A stretch of DNA of 33,131 nucleotides from Conexibacter sp. (GTDB taxonomy: Bacteria > Actinomycetota > Thermoleophilia > Solirubrobacterales > 70-9). The notes under the pieces are model-generated. The model was not told the DNA's origin. It searched no databases and saw nothing but the letters and a program-made list of their open reading frames with translations. The stretch covers positions 1 to 33,131 of the forward strand of contig JADFCZ010000045.1 of assembly GCA_018263295.1 (NCBI GenBank). Direction: 5' to 3'. The translations under genes and the position numbers were made by a program. This document shows, in pieces, positions 26,647 to 33,131 of this stretch; within the stretch, counting starts at the first letter, position 1, and every line of letters starts with the position of its first letter.

Positions 26647-27774
26647 TCAGTCGAAGATCACGGCCTGCCGTACGGCCTCGCCGCGCGCCAGCCGGTCGAA
26701 TCCCTCGTTGATCTCGTCGAGGGCGATCCGGTGGGTGAGGAGCCGCTCGACCCGGAGCTTCCCCTGTCGGTGGAGGTCGATGAACTTCGGCAGGTCGCGG
26801 GCGGGGACGCTCGATCCCAGGTACGAGCCGCGGAGGACCCGCTCCTCGGCGACGAGCGAGACCGCGGGGATGCTGAGCATCTGGCTCGGGTCGGGCAGTC
26901 CGACGGTCGTCGTCGTGCCGCCGCGCCGGGTCGCGTCGTAGGCGTCGGTGAGCACCCGGGCGCTGCCCACGGTCTCGATCGCGTGGTCGGCGCCGCCGGC
27001 GGTCAGCTCGCGGATCGCGGCGACCGCGCCCGGGCCTGCCTCGATCGTGTCGGTGGCACCGAGCTCGCGGGCGAGCTCGAGCTTGTCGGCGACGACGTCG
27101 ACGGCGACGATCGTCCCGGCGCCCTGCAACACCGCACCGAGCAGGGCGGAGAGCCCGACGCCACCGAGGCCGAAGACCGCGACGCGCTGGCCGGGCTCGA
27201 TCCGGGCCGCGTTGACGGCGGCGCCGACGCCGGTCAGCACCGCGCAGCCGAACAGCGCCGCGATCTCGAACGGCAGCTCGGGGTCGACCTTCACCGCCGA
27301 CGCCTCGGAGACGACGATGTGGTCGGAGAAGGCGGAGACGCCGAGGTGGTGGTTGATCGCCTCGCCCTCGGGGGTGGCGAGCCGGCGCTCGCCGGAGAGC
27401 AACGTACCGGCGTGGTTCGCGGCCGCCCCCGGCTCGCAGAGCGCGGCGCGCCCGGCCCGGCAGGGCTCGCATTCGCCGCAGGCGGGGACGAAGGCGAGGA
27501 CGACGTGGTCGCCGGCGGCGAAGCCCGAGACCCCGGGGCCGGTCCCGACGACCTCGCCGGCGGCCTCGTGGCCGAGGGCCATCGGCATCACCCGCGGGCG
27601 CGACCCGTTGATGACCGAGAGGTCGGAGTGGCAGAGCCCGGCTGCCCGGACCCGGACGAGAAGCTCGCCGGGCCCCGGCGGGTCGAGCTCGAGCTCGGCG
27701 ATCTCCAGCGGCCTCGACTCGGCGTAGGGCTCGGCCGCGCCCATCTCGCGCAGGACCGCGCTCCGGACCCTCAC
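26647..27774 (-). CDS. Zinc-dependent alcohol dehydrogenase (MDR family)
   Basis: A 375-residue medium-chain dehydrogenase of the class III-like group. Catalytic-zinc ligands: Cys48 (GLCHSD), His69 (GHEAAG) and Cys177 (FGCAVLTG). Structural-zinc cysteines are 99, 102, 105 and 113 (CGECEPC...C). The Rossmann motif is FGLGGVG (201-207) and Asp226 at the end of the second strand favours NAD over NADP. Substrate unknown; long-chain or thiol-conjugated alcohols/aldehydes are typical of this subgroup. The GTG start overlaps the stop of the upstream thioesterase as GTGA, so translation is coupled. Together with OsmC and the thioesterase it forms a leftward operon. Confidence 0.93.
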   Translation of the reverse strand: MRVRSAVLREMGAAEPYAESRPLEIAELELDPPGPGELLVRVRAAGLCHSDLSVINGSRPRVMPMALGHEAAGEVVGTGPGVSGFAAGDHVVLAFVPACGECEPCRAGRAALCEPGAAANHAGTLLSGERRLATPEGEAINHHLGVSAFSDHIVVSEASAVKVDPELPFEIAALFGCAVLTGVGAAVNAARIEPGQRVAVFGLGGVGLSALLGAVLQGAGTIVAVDVVADKLELARELGATDTIEAGPGAVAAIRELTAGGADHAIETVGSARVLTDAYDATRRGGTTTTVGLPDPSQMLSIPAVSLVAEERVLRGSYLGSSVPARDLPKFIDLHRQGKLRVERLLTHRIALDEINEGFDRLARGEAVRQAVIFD

Positions 27775-28217
27775 GATCCGCCCTCGCCGGACCGCAGGCG
27801 CTCGAGGCTCTCGCGGAGCTGCGGCGGCATCTCCGCCGGGCGCCGCGTGGCGGCGTCGACGAAGACGTGGACGAACCAGCCGGTCGCCGACGGCTCGTCG
27901 GCGCCGACCGCGAACAGCCCGATCTCGTAGGTCACGCTCGAGTTCCCGAGCTTGCCGACCCGCAGGCCGGCCTCGATGTCATCGGGGAAGGAGAAGCCGT
28001 CCCGGTAGGTGCAGTGCGACTCGGCGCAGACGCCGATCACGTCGCCCGCGTGGATGTCGAGCCCGCCCTCGCGGATCAGCCAGCGGTTGATCACGGTGTC
28101 GAAGAACGCGTAGTACTCGACGTTGTTGACGTGCCCGTAGACGTCGTTGTCGGCCCAGCGCGTCTGCAGGGTCTCGATGTGCGGGTAGCCCTCCCGCGTC
28201 TCGGCGGCCTCGCTCAT
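27771..28217 (-). CDS. Acyl-CoA thioesterase (4-hydroxybenzoyl-CoA thioesterase/YbgC type)
   Basis: A 148-residue hotdog enzyme. [17 protein letters not shown] (20-36) is the classic active-site block of the 4HBT/YbgC group, with Asp23 or Asp25 as catalytic acid. The family hydrolyses short or aromatic acyl-CoA esters in the cytoplasm. The ATG is 25 bp after the osmC stop and the TGA overlaps the GTG of the alcohol dehydrogenase gene by four bases. With an alcohol dehydrogenase coupled to it, a role in acyl-chain or aromatic-acid turnover is possible but unproven. Confidence 0.92.
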   Translation of the reverse strand: MSEAAETREGYPHIETLQTRWADNDVYGHVNNVEYYAFFDTVINRWLIREGGLDIHAGDVIGVCAESHCTYRDGFSFPDDIEAGLRVGKLGNSSVTYEIGLFAVGADEPSATGWFVHVFVDAATRRPAEMPPQLRESLERLRSGEGGS

Positions 28218-28242
28218 CCGCTCGCTCCGCTGGCGGGCCCGG

Positions 28243-28668
28243 TCAGGCGAGCCTCGCCTCGAGGGTGATCTCCGGGCCGCCCGCGAGCGCGACCGAGACC
28301 GGGCAGTGCTGCTTCGCGGTCTCGGCGTGCTTCTGGAAGTCCTCGGCGCTCAGGTCGGGGACGGTCCCTACCGTCGAGAGCGCGATCTTGTGGATCTCGA
28401 AGCCGCTGTCGGTGCGCCGCAGGTAGACGCTGGCGTCGGTCTCGACGCTCTCCGGATTCGCGCCGGCCTGGCCGAGGATCAGCGTCAGGGCCATCGAGAA
28501 GCAGGAGGCGTGCGCCGCCGCGATCAGCTCCTCCGGGTTCGTGCCCTTACCGTCGCCGAATCGAGACGCCGCCGAGTAGGTGCCCTCGAGCGACTTCGTG
28601 CCGGTGTCGACCTCGCCCTGGCCGCTCTCGACGTCTCCCGTCCACTTCGCGTGGCCCGTCGCTGCCAT
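28243..28668 (-). CDS. osmC: OsmC-family peroxiredoxin
   Basis: A 141-residue OsmC/Ohr protein that reduces organic hydroperoxides through two cysteines. Cys56 (HASCFSMAL) is the peroxidatic and Cys122 (QHCPVS) the resolving residue; Arg36 and Glu47 match the catalytic Arg and Glu of OsmC. The sequence RFGDGKGTNPEELIAAAHASC is closer to the OsmC subgroup than to Ohr. The ATG at 28668 has GAGGAG ten bases upstream. The frame is open far upstream only as a shadow of xseA. First gene of the osmC-thioesterase-ADH run and divergent from xseA. Oxidative-stress control is likely but no operator is obvious. Confidence 0.93.
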   Translation of the reverse strand: MAATGHAKWTGDVESGQGEVDTGTKSLEGTYSAASRFGDGKGTNPEELIAAAHASCFSMALTLILGQAGANPESVETDASVYLRRTDSGFEIHKIALSTVGTVPDLSAEDFQKHAETAKQHCPVSVALAGGPEITLEARLA

Positions 28669-28779
28669 TTCGATCTCCTCTGCTGGTTGCCGTCGGAAGC
28701 AGCAGCATCGCAAGTCGGCCGTCCCGGCCGCCCGCCGCCCGGCTCGGGCCCGATCCGGACCGCCTGCCATCCTCGGTGG

Positions 28780-30183
28780 ATGGCAGAGCACCGCCAGGAG
28801 GAGATCCCCGGGGCCGCGCCCCGGGAATCGGTGGAGCCCGGCGAGGCGGCCGAGCCGACCTACGCGGTCGGTCGCTACGCGGCGGCGCTCCGCACCTATC
28901 TCCGCGCCCGCGCCCGCGTTCAGGTGATCGGCGAGGTCACCAACCTGCGGCTGACCGCTAAGTCCGCCTACTTCGAGCTCCGCGACGCCGACGGTGCGAT
29001 CCCGTGCTCGATGTGGCGCTCCGACTGGGAGCGGATGAAGCTCCCCGACGGCGCCGTTCGCGACGGGACCGAGGTCGTCGTCTTCGGCGGCCCCGACTAC
29101 TACCCGGGCAGCGGCACGGCGTCGCCGTCGTTCAGCTTCCGCTGCACGCGGCTGCGACTCGCCGGCGAGGGCGATCTGCTGGCCCAGCTCGCCGAGCTTC
29201 GCCGCAAGCTCTCCGCCGAGGGCCTGTTCGAGCCCCAGAAGCGCCTGCCCCGTCCGGCCCTCCCGCGGACGATCGGGATCGTCACCGGCCGCGGCTCGGC
29301 CGCCGAGGCCGACCTGCTCGCCGGCCTCGCCCGGCGCTCGTGGGCGGGCCGCGCTGTCTTCGCCCACCCACCCGTCCAGGACCGCCACGCCGCGCCGAAG
29401 ATCGCCCGTGCGCTCAGCGATCTCGCCGCGGTGCCCGAGGTCGAGGTGATCGTCGTCGCCCGCGGCGGCGGCAGCCTCGCCGACCTCTGGGCCTTCTGCG
29501 ACGAGACGCTTTGCCGGACGGTGGCGCTCCTGCGAGTCCCGGTCGTCTCCGCCGTCGGCCACGAGTCCGACCGGACCCTCCTCGACGACGTCGCCGCGGT
29601 CTGCTGCTCGACTCCGACGCACGCGATCGAGGAGGCGGTCCGGGTCGACGTCGCCGTCCAGCGCCGCCGCCTCGCCGCGGAGGCCGGGCGGCTCTCCGTC
29701 CGCGGCCGTGACGCGGGGCGGGGGAGGGCGCGTCGCCTTGCGGCCATCGCCCGCGCCCTCGGCCATCACACCGACGGCCAGCGGCGCCGCCTGCACCAGC
29801 AGATCCGCGAGATCCGCGCCTCGGCGGCCCGGGCGATCGCCCGCGGCAACCGCGTCGGCGCTCGCCACGCGCTCGTCCTCGGCCGCAAGCGGACCGCGGC
29901 GCTCCACGGCGCCGCGGCCTCCGGCGAGCGGCTGGCGTTCCGGGCCGCCGCCCTCGACCGCCACGCCGGCGCCGCGGCAACCGCCCGCGGCGCCGAGCTG
30001 AAGCGGATCGCGCAGACGCTCGCCGCCCACGAGCCCGAGCGCGTCCTCGAACGCGGTTACGCGATCGTCAGCGACGCCGAGGGCGACGTCGTCACGAGCG
30101 CGGAGGCGGCGCGCGAGCGCGAGCGGCTGCGCGTCCGCTTCAGCGACGATGATGTCCTCACGGAGGTGGTCGAGGATGAGTGA
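28780..30183 (+). CDS. xseA: Exodeoxyribonuclease VII large subunit
   Basis: A 467-residue XseA. N-terminal OB-fold (about 25-125; TYAVGRYAAAL, VQVIGEVTNLRLT, GAIPCSMWRS), then the catalytic domain with GIVTGRGSAAEAD, VARGGGSLADLWAFCDE and VSAVGHESDRTLLDDVA, an Arg-rich helical region, and the end segment RVLERGYAIV...AARERERLRV. Exonuclease VII degrades single-stranded DNA in both directions in mismatch repair and DNA-damage responses. The ATG at 28780 has only a weak GGTGG ribosome-binding site; a shorter start at an internal GTG cannot be excluded because the first ~25 residues are not conserved. xseB overlaps its end by eight bases. Confidence 0.93.
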   Translation: MAEHRQEEIPGAAPRESVEPGEAAEPTYAVGRYAAALRTYLRARARVQVIGEVTNLRLTAKSAYFELRDADGAIPCSMWRSDWERMKLPDGAVRDGTEVVVFGGPDYYPGSGTASPSFSFRCTRLRLAGEGDLLAQLAELRRKLSAEGLFEPQKRLPRPALPRTIGIVTGRGSAAEADLLAGLARRSWAGRAVFAHPPVQDRHAAPKIARALSDLAAVPEVEVIVVARGGGSLADLWAFCDETLCRTVALLRVPVVSAVGHESDRTLLDDVAAVCCSTPTHAIEEAVRVDVAVQRRRLAAEAGRLSVRGRDAGRGRARRLAAIARALGHHTDGQRRRLHQQIREIRASAARAIARGNRVGARHALVLGRKRTAALHGAAASGERLAFRAAALDRHAGAAATARGAELKRIAQTLAAHEPERVLERGYAIVSDAEGDVVTSAEAARERERLRVRFSDDDVLTEVVEDE

Positions 30184-30448
30184 GACAGAGAGCACCGCAA
30201 CGCAGGCGCCGGCGAGCTACGAGTCCGCGGTCGAGCGGCTCGAGGAGATCATCCTCCGGCTCGACTCCGGCAAGGCCGAGCTCCGCGAGACACTCGAGCT
30301 CTGCCGCGAGGGCAAGACGCTCGTCGAGTACTGCAAGGGCGAGCTCGACGCCGTCTCCGGCGAGCTTCAGCGGCTCGACCTCGACGACCTCGTCCGCAAG
30401 CTCGAGGCCGGCGCCGGCGAAACGCCTGAGCCCGGACCCGCTGCCTGA
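30176..30448 (+). CDS. xseB: Exodeoxyribonuclease VII small subunit
   Basis: A 90-residue XseB. The conserved core SYESAVERLEEIILRLDSGKAELRETLELCREG (14-46) is the helical hairpin that binds the XseA arm; several copies load on each large subunit. The ATG at 30176 lies inside the last codons of xseA (eight-base overlap), with GGAGG at 30162-30166 as ribosome-binding site, so the two subunits are made together. The C-terminal 15 residues are Pro/Glu/Gly-rich and not conserved. A sigma-factor fragment follows downstream. Confidence 0.93.
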   Translation: MSETESTATQAPASYESAVERLEEIILRLDSGKAELRETLELCREGKTLVEYCKGELDAVSGELQRLDLDDLVRKLEAGAGETPEPGPAA

Positions 30449-30476
30449 GCGGCTTTCGGGATCTTTCGCGGCAGGC

Positions 30477-30722
30477 GTGCCCTCGCCGGTGGTCGACCTG
30501 AACCGGGCGATCGCCTTCGGGATGGCCTTCGGCCACGACGTCGCGCTGGGCCTCCTCGGCGACGAGTCGCTGCGGCGGGCGCTCGCCTCCTATCCGCTGC
30601 TGCCCGCCGCCCGAGGCGGCGACATGCTCGAGCGGTCCGGTCGGGGATCGGAGGCCGCGGACGAGTTCGAGCGGGCCGCGGACCTCTCCGAGAACGAGCG
30701 CCAGGCCGCATTCCCGCCGCCG
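30477..30722 (+). pseudogene. 5'-truncated ECF42-type (DUF6596) sigma factor remnant
   Basis: This stretch encodes, in one frame, SPVVDLNRAIAFGMAFG, then LASYPLLPAARGGDML, then RSGRGSEAADEFERAADLSENERQAAF. That order and spacing is the C-terminal TPR-like region of ECF42 RNA polymerase sigma factors (family pattern SPVVxLNRAVAVxMAxG ... YHLLxAARxDLLxRLGRxxEAxxxYxRALxLxxNxxER). Everything before it is missing: sigma regions 2 and 4 and the DUF6596 core would lie where xseB is. There is no good start codon with a ribosome-binding site (a GTG at 30477 is in frame), and the frame runs on past the homologous part into unrelated sequence. I read it as a gene fossil left by a deletion or insertion beside xseB. 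Confidence 0.65.
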
Positions 30723-30789
30723 GGCTCAGGCGAACCGCTCCGGGGACGCCATTTCTCCCTAAATAGCGGAAACCCGTTCCGGCACCCCC

Positions 30790-30818
30790 TTGCGCTCCCC
30801 TGGGGCCGGCCGTATGGT
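30790..30818 (+). promoter_or_regulatory. Promoter of the candidate non-coding RNA
   Basis: TTGCGC (30790-30795), a spacer of exactly 17 bp, and TATGGT (30813-30818). This is the only place in the window where I see a sigma-70-like -35/-10 pair at ideal spacing in front of non-coding sequence. The predicted start, seven bases after the -10, is 30825, where the closing stem of the predicted RNA begins. Confidence 0.4.
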
Positions 30819-30824
30819 CGCCGC

Positions 30825-30952
30825 AGCGGTCCGGAGAGAGAAAGAACTCCACGAAAGCCAAGTGGAGGGGCAGCTCTCACAGGCCGACTCGAGAGGCTTT
30901 GAACGCGCGAAGGCTACGCGCGAGGCAGGCCGCCGAGTCGCCCCGGGCCGCT
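30825..30952 (+). ncRNA. Candidate structured RNA (riboswitch or sRNA) upstream of the GST-like gene
   Basis: About 128 nt that do not look coding and are purine-rich compared with the genes around them. AGCGGTCCGG (30825-30834) pairs with CCGGGCCGCT (30943-30952) over ten base pairs with one G-U, closing the element. Inside: CTCCAC/GTGGAG (30847-30852 with 30862-30867) with loop GAAAGCCAA; CTCTC/GAGAG (30874-30878 with 30891-30895); CGCGCG/CGCGCG (30904-30909 with 30917-30922) with loop AAGGCTA. AGCC in the first loop can pair with GGCT in the last loop, or AAAGCC (30854-30859) with GGCTTT (30895-30900). It matches no riboswitch or housekeeping RNA consensus I know. It may be a leader of the gene at 31038 or a free RNA. 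Found by eye, not by folding. Confidence 0.35.
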
Positions 30953-30992
30953 ACTTTCGTTCGCGGGGAGATCCACGGTTGCGCGGGCCGGG

Positions 30993-31037
30993 GCCGAGCG
31001 GATACCGTCGCATTCGCACCCGATTCGGAGGTCACCG
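30993..31037 (+). promoter_or_regulatory. Promoter-like motif and ribosome-binding site of the GST-like gene
   Basis: GCCGAGCGGATACCGTC (30993-31009) contains TACCGT (31003-31008) as possible -10; a nearly identical 17-mer (one mismatch) occurs before the aminotransferase gene at 31776-31792. CGGAGGTC (31025-31032) is the ribosome-binding site for the ATG at 31038. Confidence 0.4.
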
Positions 31038-31301
31038 ATGGCAGTCAGGCTTCACCGCTGCGGCATCACCTGGTTCAAGCTCGACGCGCACCCCTGCTGG
31101 AAGGTCGAGAAGGCGTTGCGCGACCGCGGCGTCGACTACGAGGTCGTCCTCGAGCCGACTTTCCCGCGCGGAAAGCGGAAGGCCGTCAAGGAGCACACCG
31201 GGCAGGAGACGCTGCCGGTGATCGAGCTCGCGGACGGCACCTGGGTCCGCGAGGAGTCGAGCGTCCTCGTCGAGCAGATCAACGACGGAAAGTACGACTG
31301 A
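31038..31301 (+). CDS. Glutaredoxin/GST N-terminal-domain-like protein
   Basis: An 87-residue single thioredoxin-fold protein. It opens with a beta-strand (VRLHRC), then a helix carrying Cys20 (HPCWKVEKALRDRG), a second strand (DYEVVLEP), and the cis-Pro segment GQETLPVIEL followed by DGTWVREESSVLVEQI, the order of a GST N-terminal or glutaredoxin domain. Only one Cys (20) is in the active-site helix position; Cys8 lies in the first turn, so it is not a classical CxxC glutaredoxin. Actinobacterial relatives are annotated as glutathione S-transferase N-terminal domain proteins; since most Actinomycetota lack glutathione, the true thiol partner is uncertain. The GNAT gene follows after ten bases. 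Confidence 0.82.
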   Translation: MAVRLHRCGITWFKLDAHPCWKVEKALRDRGVDYEVVLEPTFPRGKRKAVKEHTGQETLPVIELADGTWVREESSVLVEQINDGKYD

Positions 31302-31311
31302 CGCCGCGCCC

Positions 31312-31788
31312 GTGGGTGACGGCTTCTGGATCCGCCTCGCCGAGCCGGCCGACGCCGAGGCGATCAGCGAGATCCTGCTTCGCGCAGGGCTCGCCGCCTG
31401 GGGGTCGTTCCTCGGCGCCGACCGGATCGAGGACGCGACCGCGGGCACGATGCATCCAGCCGACGCCGTGGCCGTCGACGGCGAGGGCATCCTCGCGTTC
31501 GTCGCCTGGGAGGAGGACAGCGGCGAGGTCTCACGGCTCTACACCGACCCGCGCGGGCAGGGTCGCGGCGCGGCCGGGGCCCTGCTCGACGTCGCCCTCG
31601 ACGCCCTCCGCGAGGCCGGGCACCTGCAGGCCTGGCTCTACACCGAAGAGCGCAACGAGGCGGCCGTCGGCTTCTACCTGAGCCACGGCTGGCGGATCGA
31701 GGGCCCGCCGCGCGCCCGCGAGTGGCACGGCGCCCGCCTCGTCGAGTCGCGCTTCGTCCGCGACCTCGAGCCGCGGCCGAGCGGATAG
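31312..31788 (+). CDS. GNAT-family N-acetyltransferase
   Basis: A 158-residue GNAT enzyme that transfers an acetyl group from acetyl-CoA to an amine. The acetyl-CoA pyrophosphate loop LYTDPRGQGRGAAGALL lies at 77-93 (RxxGxG-like RGQGRG), followed by the helix and the strand WLYTEERNEAAVGFYLSHGW, where Asn and Tyr are usual in the GNAT C-terminal half. Substrate unknown. The GTG start is ten bases after the stop of the preceding gene with no good Shine-Dalgarno, so translational coupling is likely. Its TAG stop codon is also the first half of the TAGCGT box of the next gene. Confidence 0.88.
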   Translation: MGDGFWIRLAEPADAEAISEILLRAGLAAWGSFLGADRIEDATAGTMHPADAVAVDGEGILAFVAWEEDSGEVSRLYTDPRGQGRGAAGALLDVALDALREAGHLQAWLYTEERNEAAVGFYLSHGWRIEGPPRAREWHGARLVESRFVRDLEPRPSG

Positions 31789-31802
31789 CGTCCACCGCAA
31801 TG
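31784..31802 (+). promoter_or_regulatory. Leaderless promoter -10 of the aminotransferase gene
   Basis: GATAGCGTC (31784-31792) contains TAGCGT (31786-31791), eight bases before the ATG at 31800. The same nonamer occurs before the secreted hydrolase gene (8782-8790). No Shine-Dalgarno is present. Confidence 0.4.
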
Positions 31803-32918
31803 CGCTACCGCCGCACCCCGATCGAGATCGAGGCGCCCGAGTCGCTCGGCTACGACTCGATCGCCAACAACCTCGCCGAGAGCTCGTTCGCCGACATGTC
31901 GCTCGGCGAGTACGGGATCGACACCGACGTCGGCGAGCTCCTGCTCCAGTACGGCGATCACCGCGGCGTGCCGGCGCTGCGCGAGCAGATCGCCTCCGAC
32001 AGCGACGCGGTCGGCGCCGATCAGGTGCTCGTCACCTCCGGGGCCGCTCCGGCGCTGTTCATCGTCGCCACCGCGCTGCTCGAGTCCGGCGACCACGTTC
32101 TGATCGAGGAGCCGAACTACGCGACGAACCTCGAGACGCCGCGAGCGCTGGCGGCCGAGGTCGAGGGCCTGCCGATCCGCTTCGAGGACGGCTGGGAGCT
32201 CGACCTCGAGCGGGTCGAGTCGATGCTCCGGCCCGAGACTCGCCTCCTGAGCGTCACCTACCCGCACAACCCCACGGGGGCGATGATCGACGCCGACGCG
32301 CTCGAGCGACTGGTCGCGATCGTCGAGGCCCACCCGATGGCGCGGCTGCTCGTCGACGAGACCTACCGCGAGCTCGCGTTCGGCGAGCCGCTGCCGGTCG
32401 CCGCCGGGCTCTCCCCGCGCGTCATCAGCGTCTCCTCGATGTCGAAGACCTACGGGCTCCCCGGCCTGCGAATGGGGTGGCTGATCACCCGCGACCCCGA
32501 GCTCGACGAGATCCTGCTCGCCGCCAAGGAGCAGATCCTGATCTGCGGCTCGGCGATCGACGAGGAGATGGCCGCGCGGGTGCTCGCCGCGCGCGGGCGG
32601 ATCCTGCCGCCGATCCGCACCCAGGTCGCCGAGCACCTCGGGATCGTCCGCGACTGGATCGCGGGCCAGGACGTCTTCGAGTGGGTCGAGCCGCGGGCGG
32701 GCGTCGTCGGGATGCCGCGCTTCCGCGACCCGGGCGCCTACGACGCCGAGCGCTTCCACTCCTCGCTGCTCGACGACCACGGCACCTACGTCGGCCCCGG
32801 CCACTGGTTCGATCAGCCGCGGACCTGCTTCCGGCTCGGCTACGGCTGGCCGCAGACCGACGAGCTCCGGCGCGGCCTCGACGCGCTGCTCGCCGCCGCG
32901 GCCGACGCCCGCGCCTAG
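31800..32918 (+). CDS. Class I/II PLP-dependent aminotransferase
   Basis: A 372-residue fold-type I aminotransferase. Lys216 in SSMSKTYGLPGLRMGW is the Schiff-base residue; YPHNPTGAM carries the substrate/PLP-binding Asn, LLVDETYREL the PLP-pyridine Asp, and CFRLGYGW near the end the carboxylate-binding Arg. The subgroup resembles aspartate/aromatic aminotransferases and capreomycidine-synthase-like enzymes; the substrate is not clear. The ATG at 31800 begins eight bases after a TAGCGT box and has no Shine-Dalgarno. The open frame upstream is a shadow of the GNAT gene. It ends directly against the stop of a leftward gene. Confidence 0.92.
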   Translation: MRYRRTPIEIEAPESLGYDSIANNLAESSFADMSLGEYGIDTDVGELLLQYGDHRGVPALREQIASDSDAVGADQVLVTSGAAPALFIVATALLESGDHVLIEEPNYATNLETPRALAAEVEGLPIRFEDGWELDLERVESMLRPETRLLSVTYPHNPTGAMIDADALERLVAIVEAHPMARLLVDETYRELAFGEPLPVAAGLSPRVISVSSMSKTYGLPGLRMGWLITRDPELDEILLAAKEQILICGSAIDEEMAARVLAARGRILPPIRTQVAEHLGIVRDWIAGQDVFEWVEPRAGVVGMPRFRDPGAYDAERFHSSLLDDHGTYVGPGHWFDQPRTCFRLGYGWPQTDELRRGLDALLAAAADARA

Positions 32919-33131
32919 TCAGCGGCGGGCGCGTTCGCCGCGGGGCGCCGGGCGGTTGCCGCGGATCCGCCGCTGCGCGGTCCGGATCGGGTGGGAGTGG
33001 CGGACGCGGGAGACGGCGCGCTGCGGCGCGTTCCGGGCGGCGGCGAGGGCCGGCTCGCCGGTCCCGGGCTCGAGCGCGAGCTCGCCGGTGAGGGGCGCCG
33101 TGCCGGCCCGCTGGCCCCATGCGAGGTAGGC
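32919..33131 (-). CDS. 3' end of an unidentified leftward gene (partial)
   Basis: Seventy codons, open from the right edge of the window to a TGA at 32921-32919, in a frame whose third positions are nearly all G or C. The peptide starts AYLAWGQRAGTAPLTGELAL and ends with a very basic tail (HSHPIRTAQRRIRGN, then PAPRGERARR). I do not recognise a family; the first part looks folded and the end disordered, perhaps nucleic-acid or membrane-surface binding. The 5' end lies outside the window. The stop abuts the stop of the aminotransferase with no gap. Confidence 0.5.
   Translation of the reverse strand, partial: AYLAWGQRAGTAPLTGELALEPGTGEPALAAARNAPQRAVSRVRHSHPIRTAQRRIRGNRPAPRGERARR

Noticed and set aside
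28243-30195. Fusion of OsmC with a 509-residue N-terminal extension
   Set aside because: The extension is antisense to xseA and without motifs; an ATG with GAGGAG begins a normal-length OsmC at 28668.
30449-30902. A complete new gene directly after xseB
   Set aside because: Only the 30477-30722 part has protein similarity, there is no start with a ribosome-binding site, and the frame continues into non-coding sequence; treated as a pseudogene.
30825-30952. SRP RNA, tmRNA, RNase P RNA, 6S or a known riboswitch
   Set aside because: None of the conserved signature sequences I know (for example the SRP apical GGAAGGAAGCAGCC-like loop) are present, so it is left unassigned.

Overview
The window is a GC-rich, gene-dense stretch of bacterial chromosome. 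Third codon positions are almost all G or C, GTG and TTG starts are common, and several genes look leaderless. The gene content (SigB/SigF-type sigma factor, DUF7144/DUF6325/SHOCT genes, an MmpL-type transporter, a remnant of an ECF42-type sigma factor) points to Actinomycetota. A deep lineage such as Thermoleophilia/Solirubrobacterales is my inference and has not been tested. I see no rRNA, tRNA, CRISPR array, insertion sequence, phage gene or plasmid gene.

Left part (1-11.4 kb): a PaaI-type thioesterase and an alpha/beta hydrolase on the + strand face a translationally coupled pair on the - strand, an FAD-dependent sugar-lactone/alditol oxidase-like enzyme and a PLP enzyme of the ACC deaminase/D-cysteine desulfhydrase family. 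A run of secreted enzymes follows: a penicillin-acylase-type Ntn hydrolase, a GH31 glycosidase, and, divergent from the GH31 gene, a large secreted protein with a lipase-like nucleophile elbow.

Middle part (11.4-24 kb): a DEAD-box RNA helicase, a SigB/SigF-family sigma factor whose Shine-Dalgarno and UUG start lie in a small hairpin, a secreted CehA/McbA-type PHP metallohydrolase, a secreted lysyl-oxidase-like protein without the copper-binding histidines, the GTPase TypA/BipA, an MMPL transporter overlapping a 14-TM MFS exporter by ATGA, and glucose-6-phosphate dehydrogenase followed by a long terminator-like hairpin.

Right part (24-33.1 kb): a divergent DUF7144 / DUF6325-SHOCT group around a palindrome; a leftward run OsmC - acyl-CoA thioesterase - zinc alcohol dehydrogenase, followed by a two-domain VOC protein with its own promoter; xseA-xseB (exonuclease VII); a 5'-truncated ECF42 sigma-factor fossil; a candidate structured non-coding RNA; a GST/glutaredoxin-like protein; a GNAT acetyltransferase; a class I/II aminotransferase; and the 3' end of an unidentified leftward gene.

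Most of this is ordinary chromosome. I found no large undescribed multi-gene system. The best leads are small: the predicted RNA at 30825-30952, the histidine-less lysyl oxidase homologue, the sigma-factor fossil, and a consistent set of TAGGGT/TAnnnT -10 boxes placed 6-10 nt before start codons.
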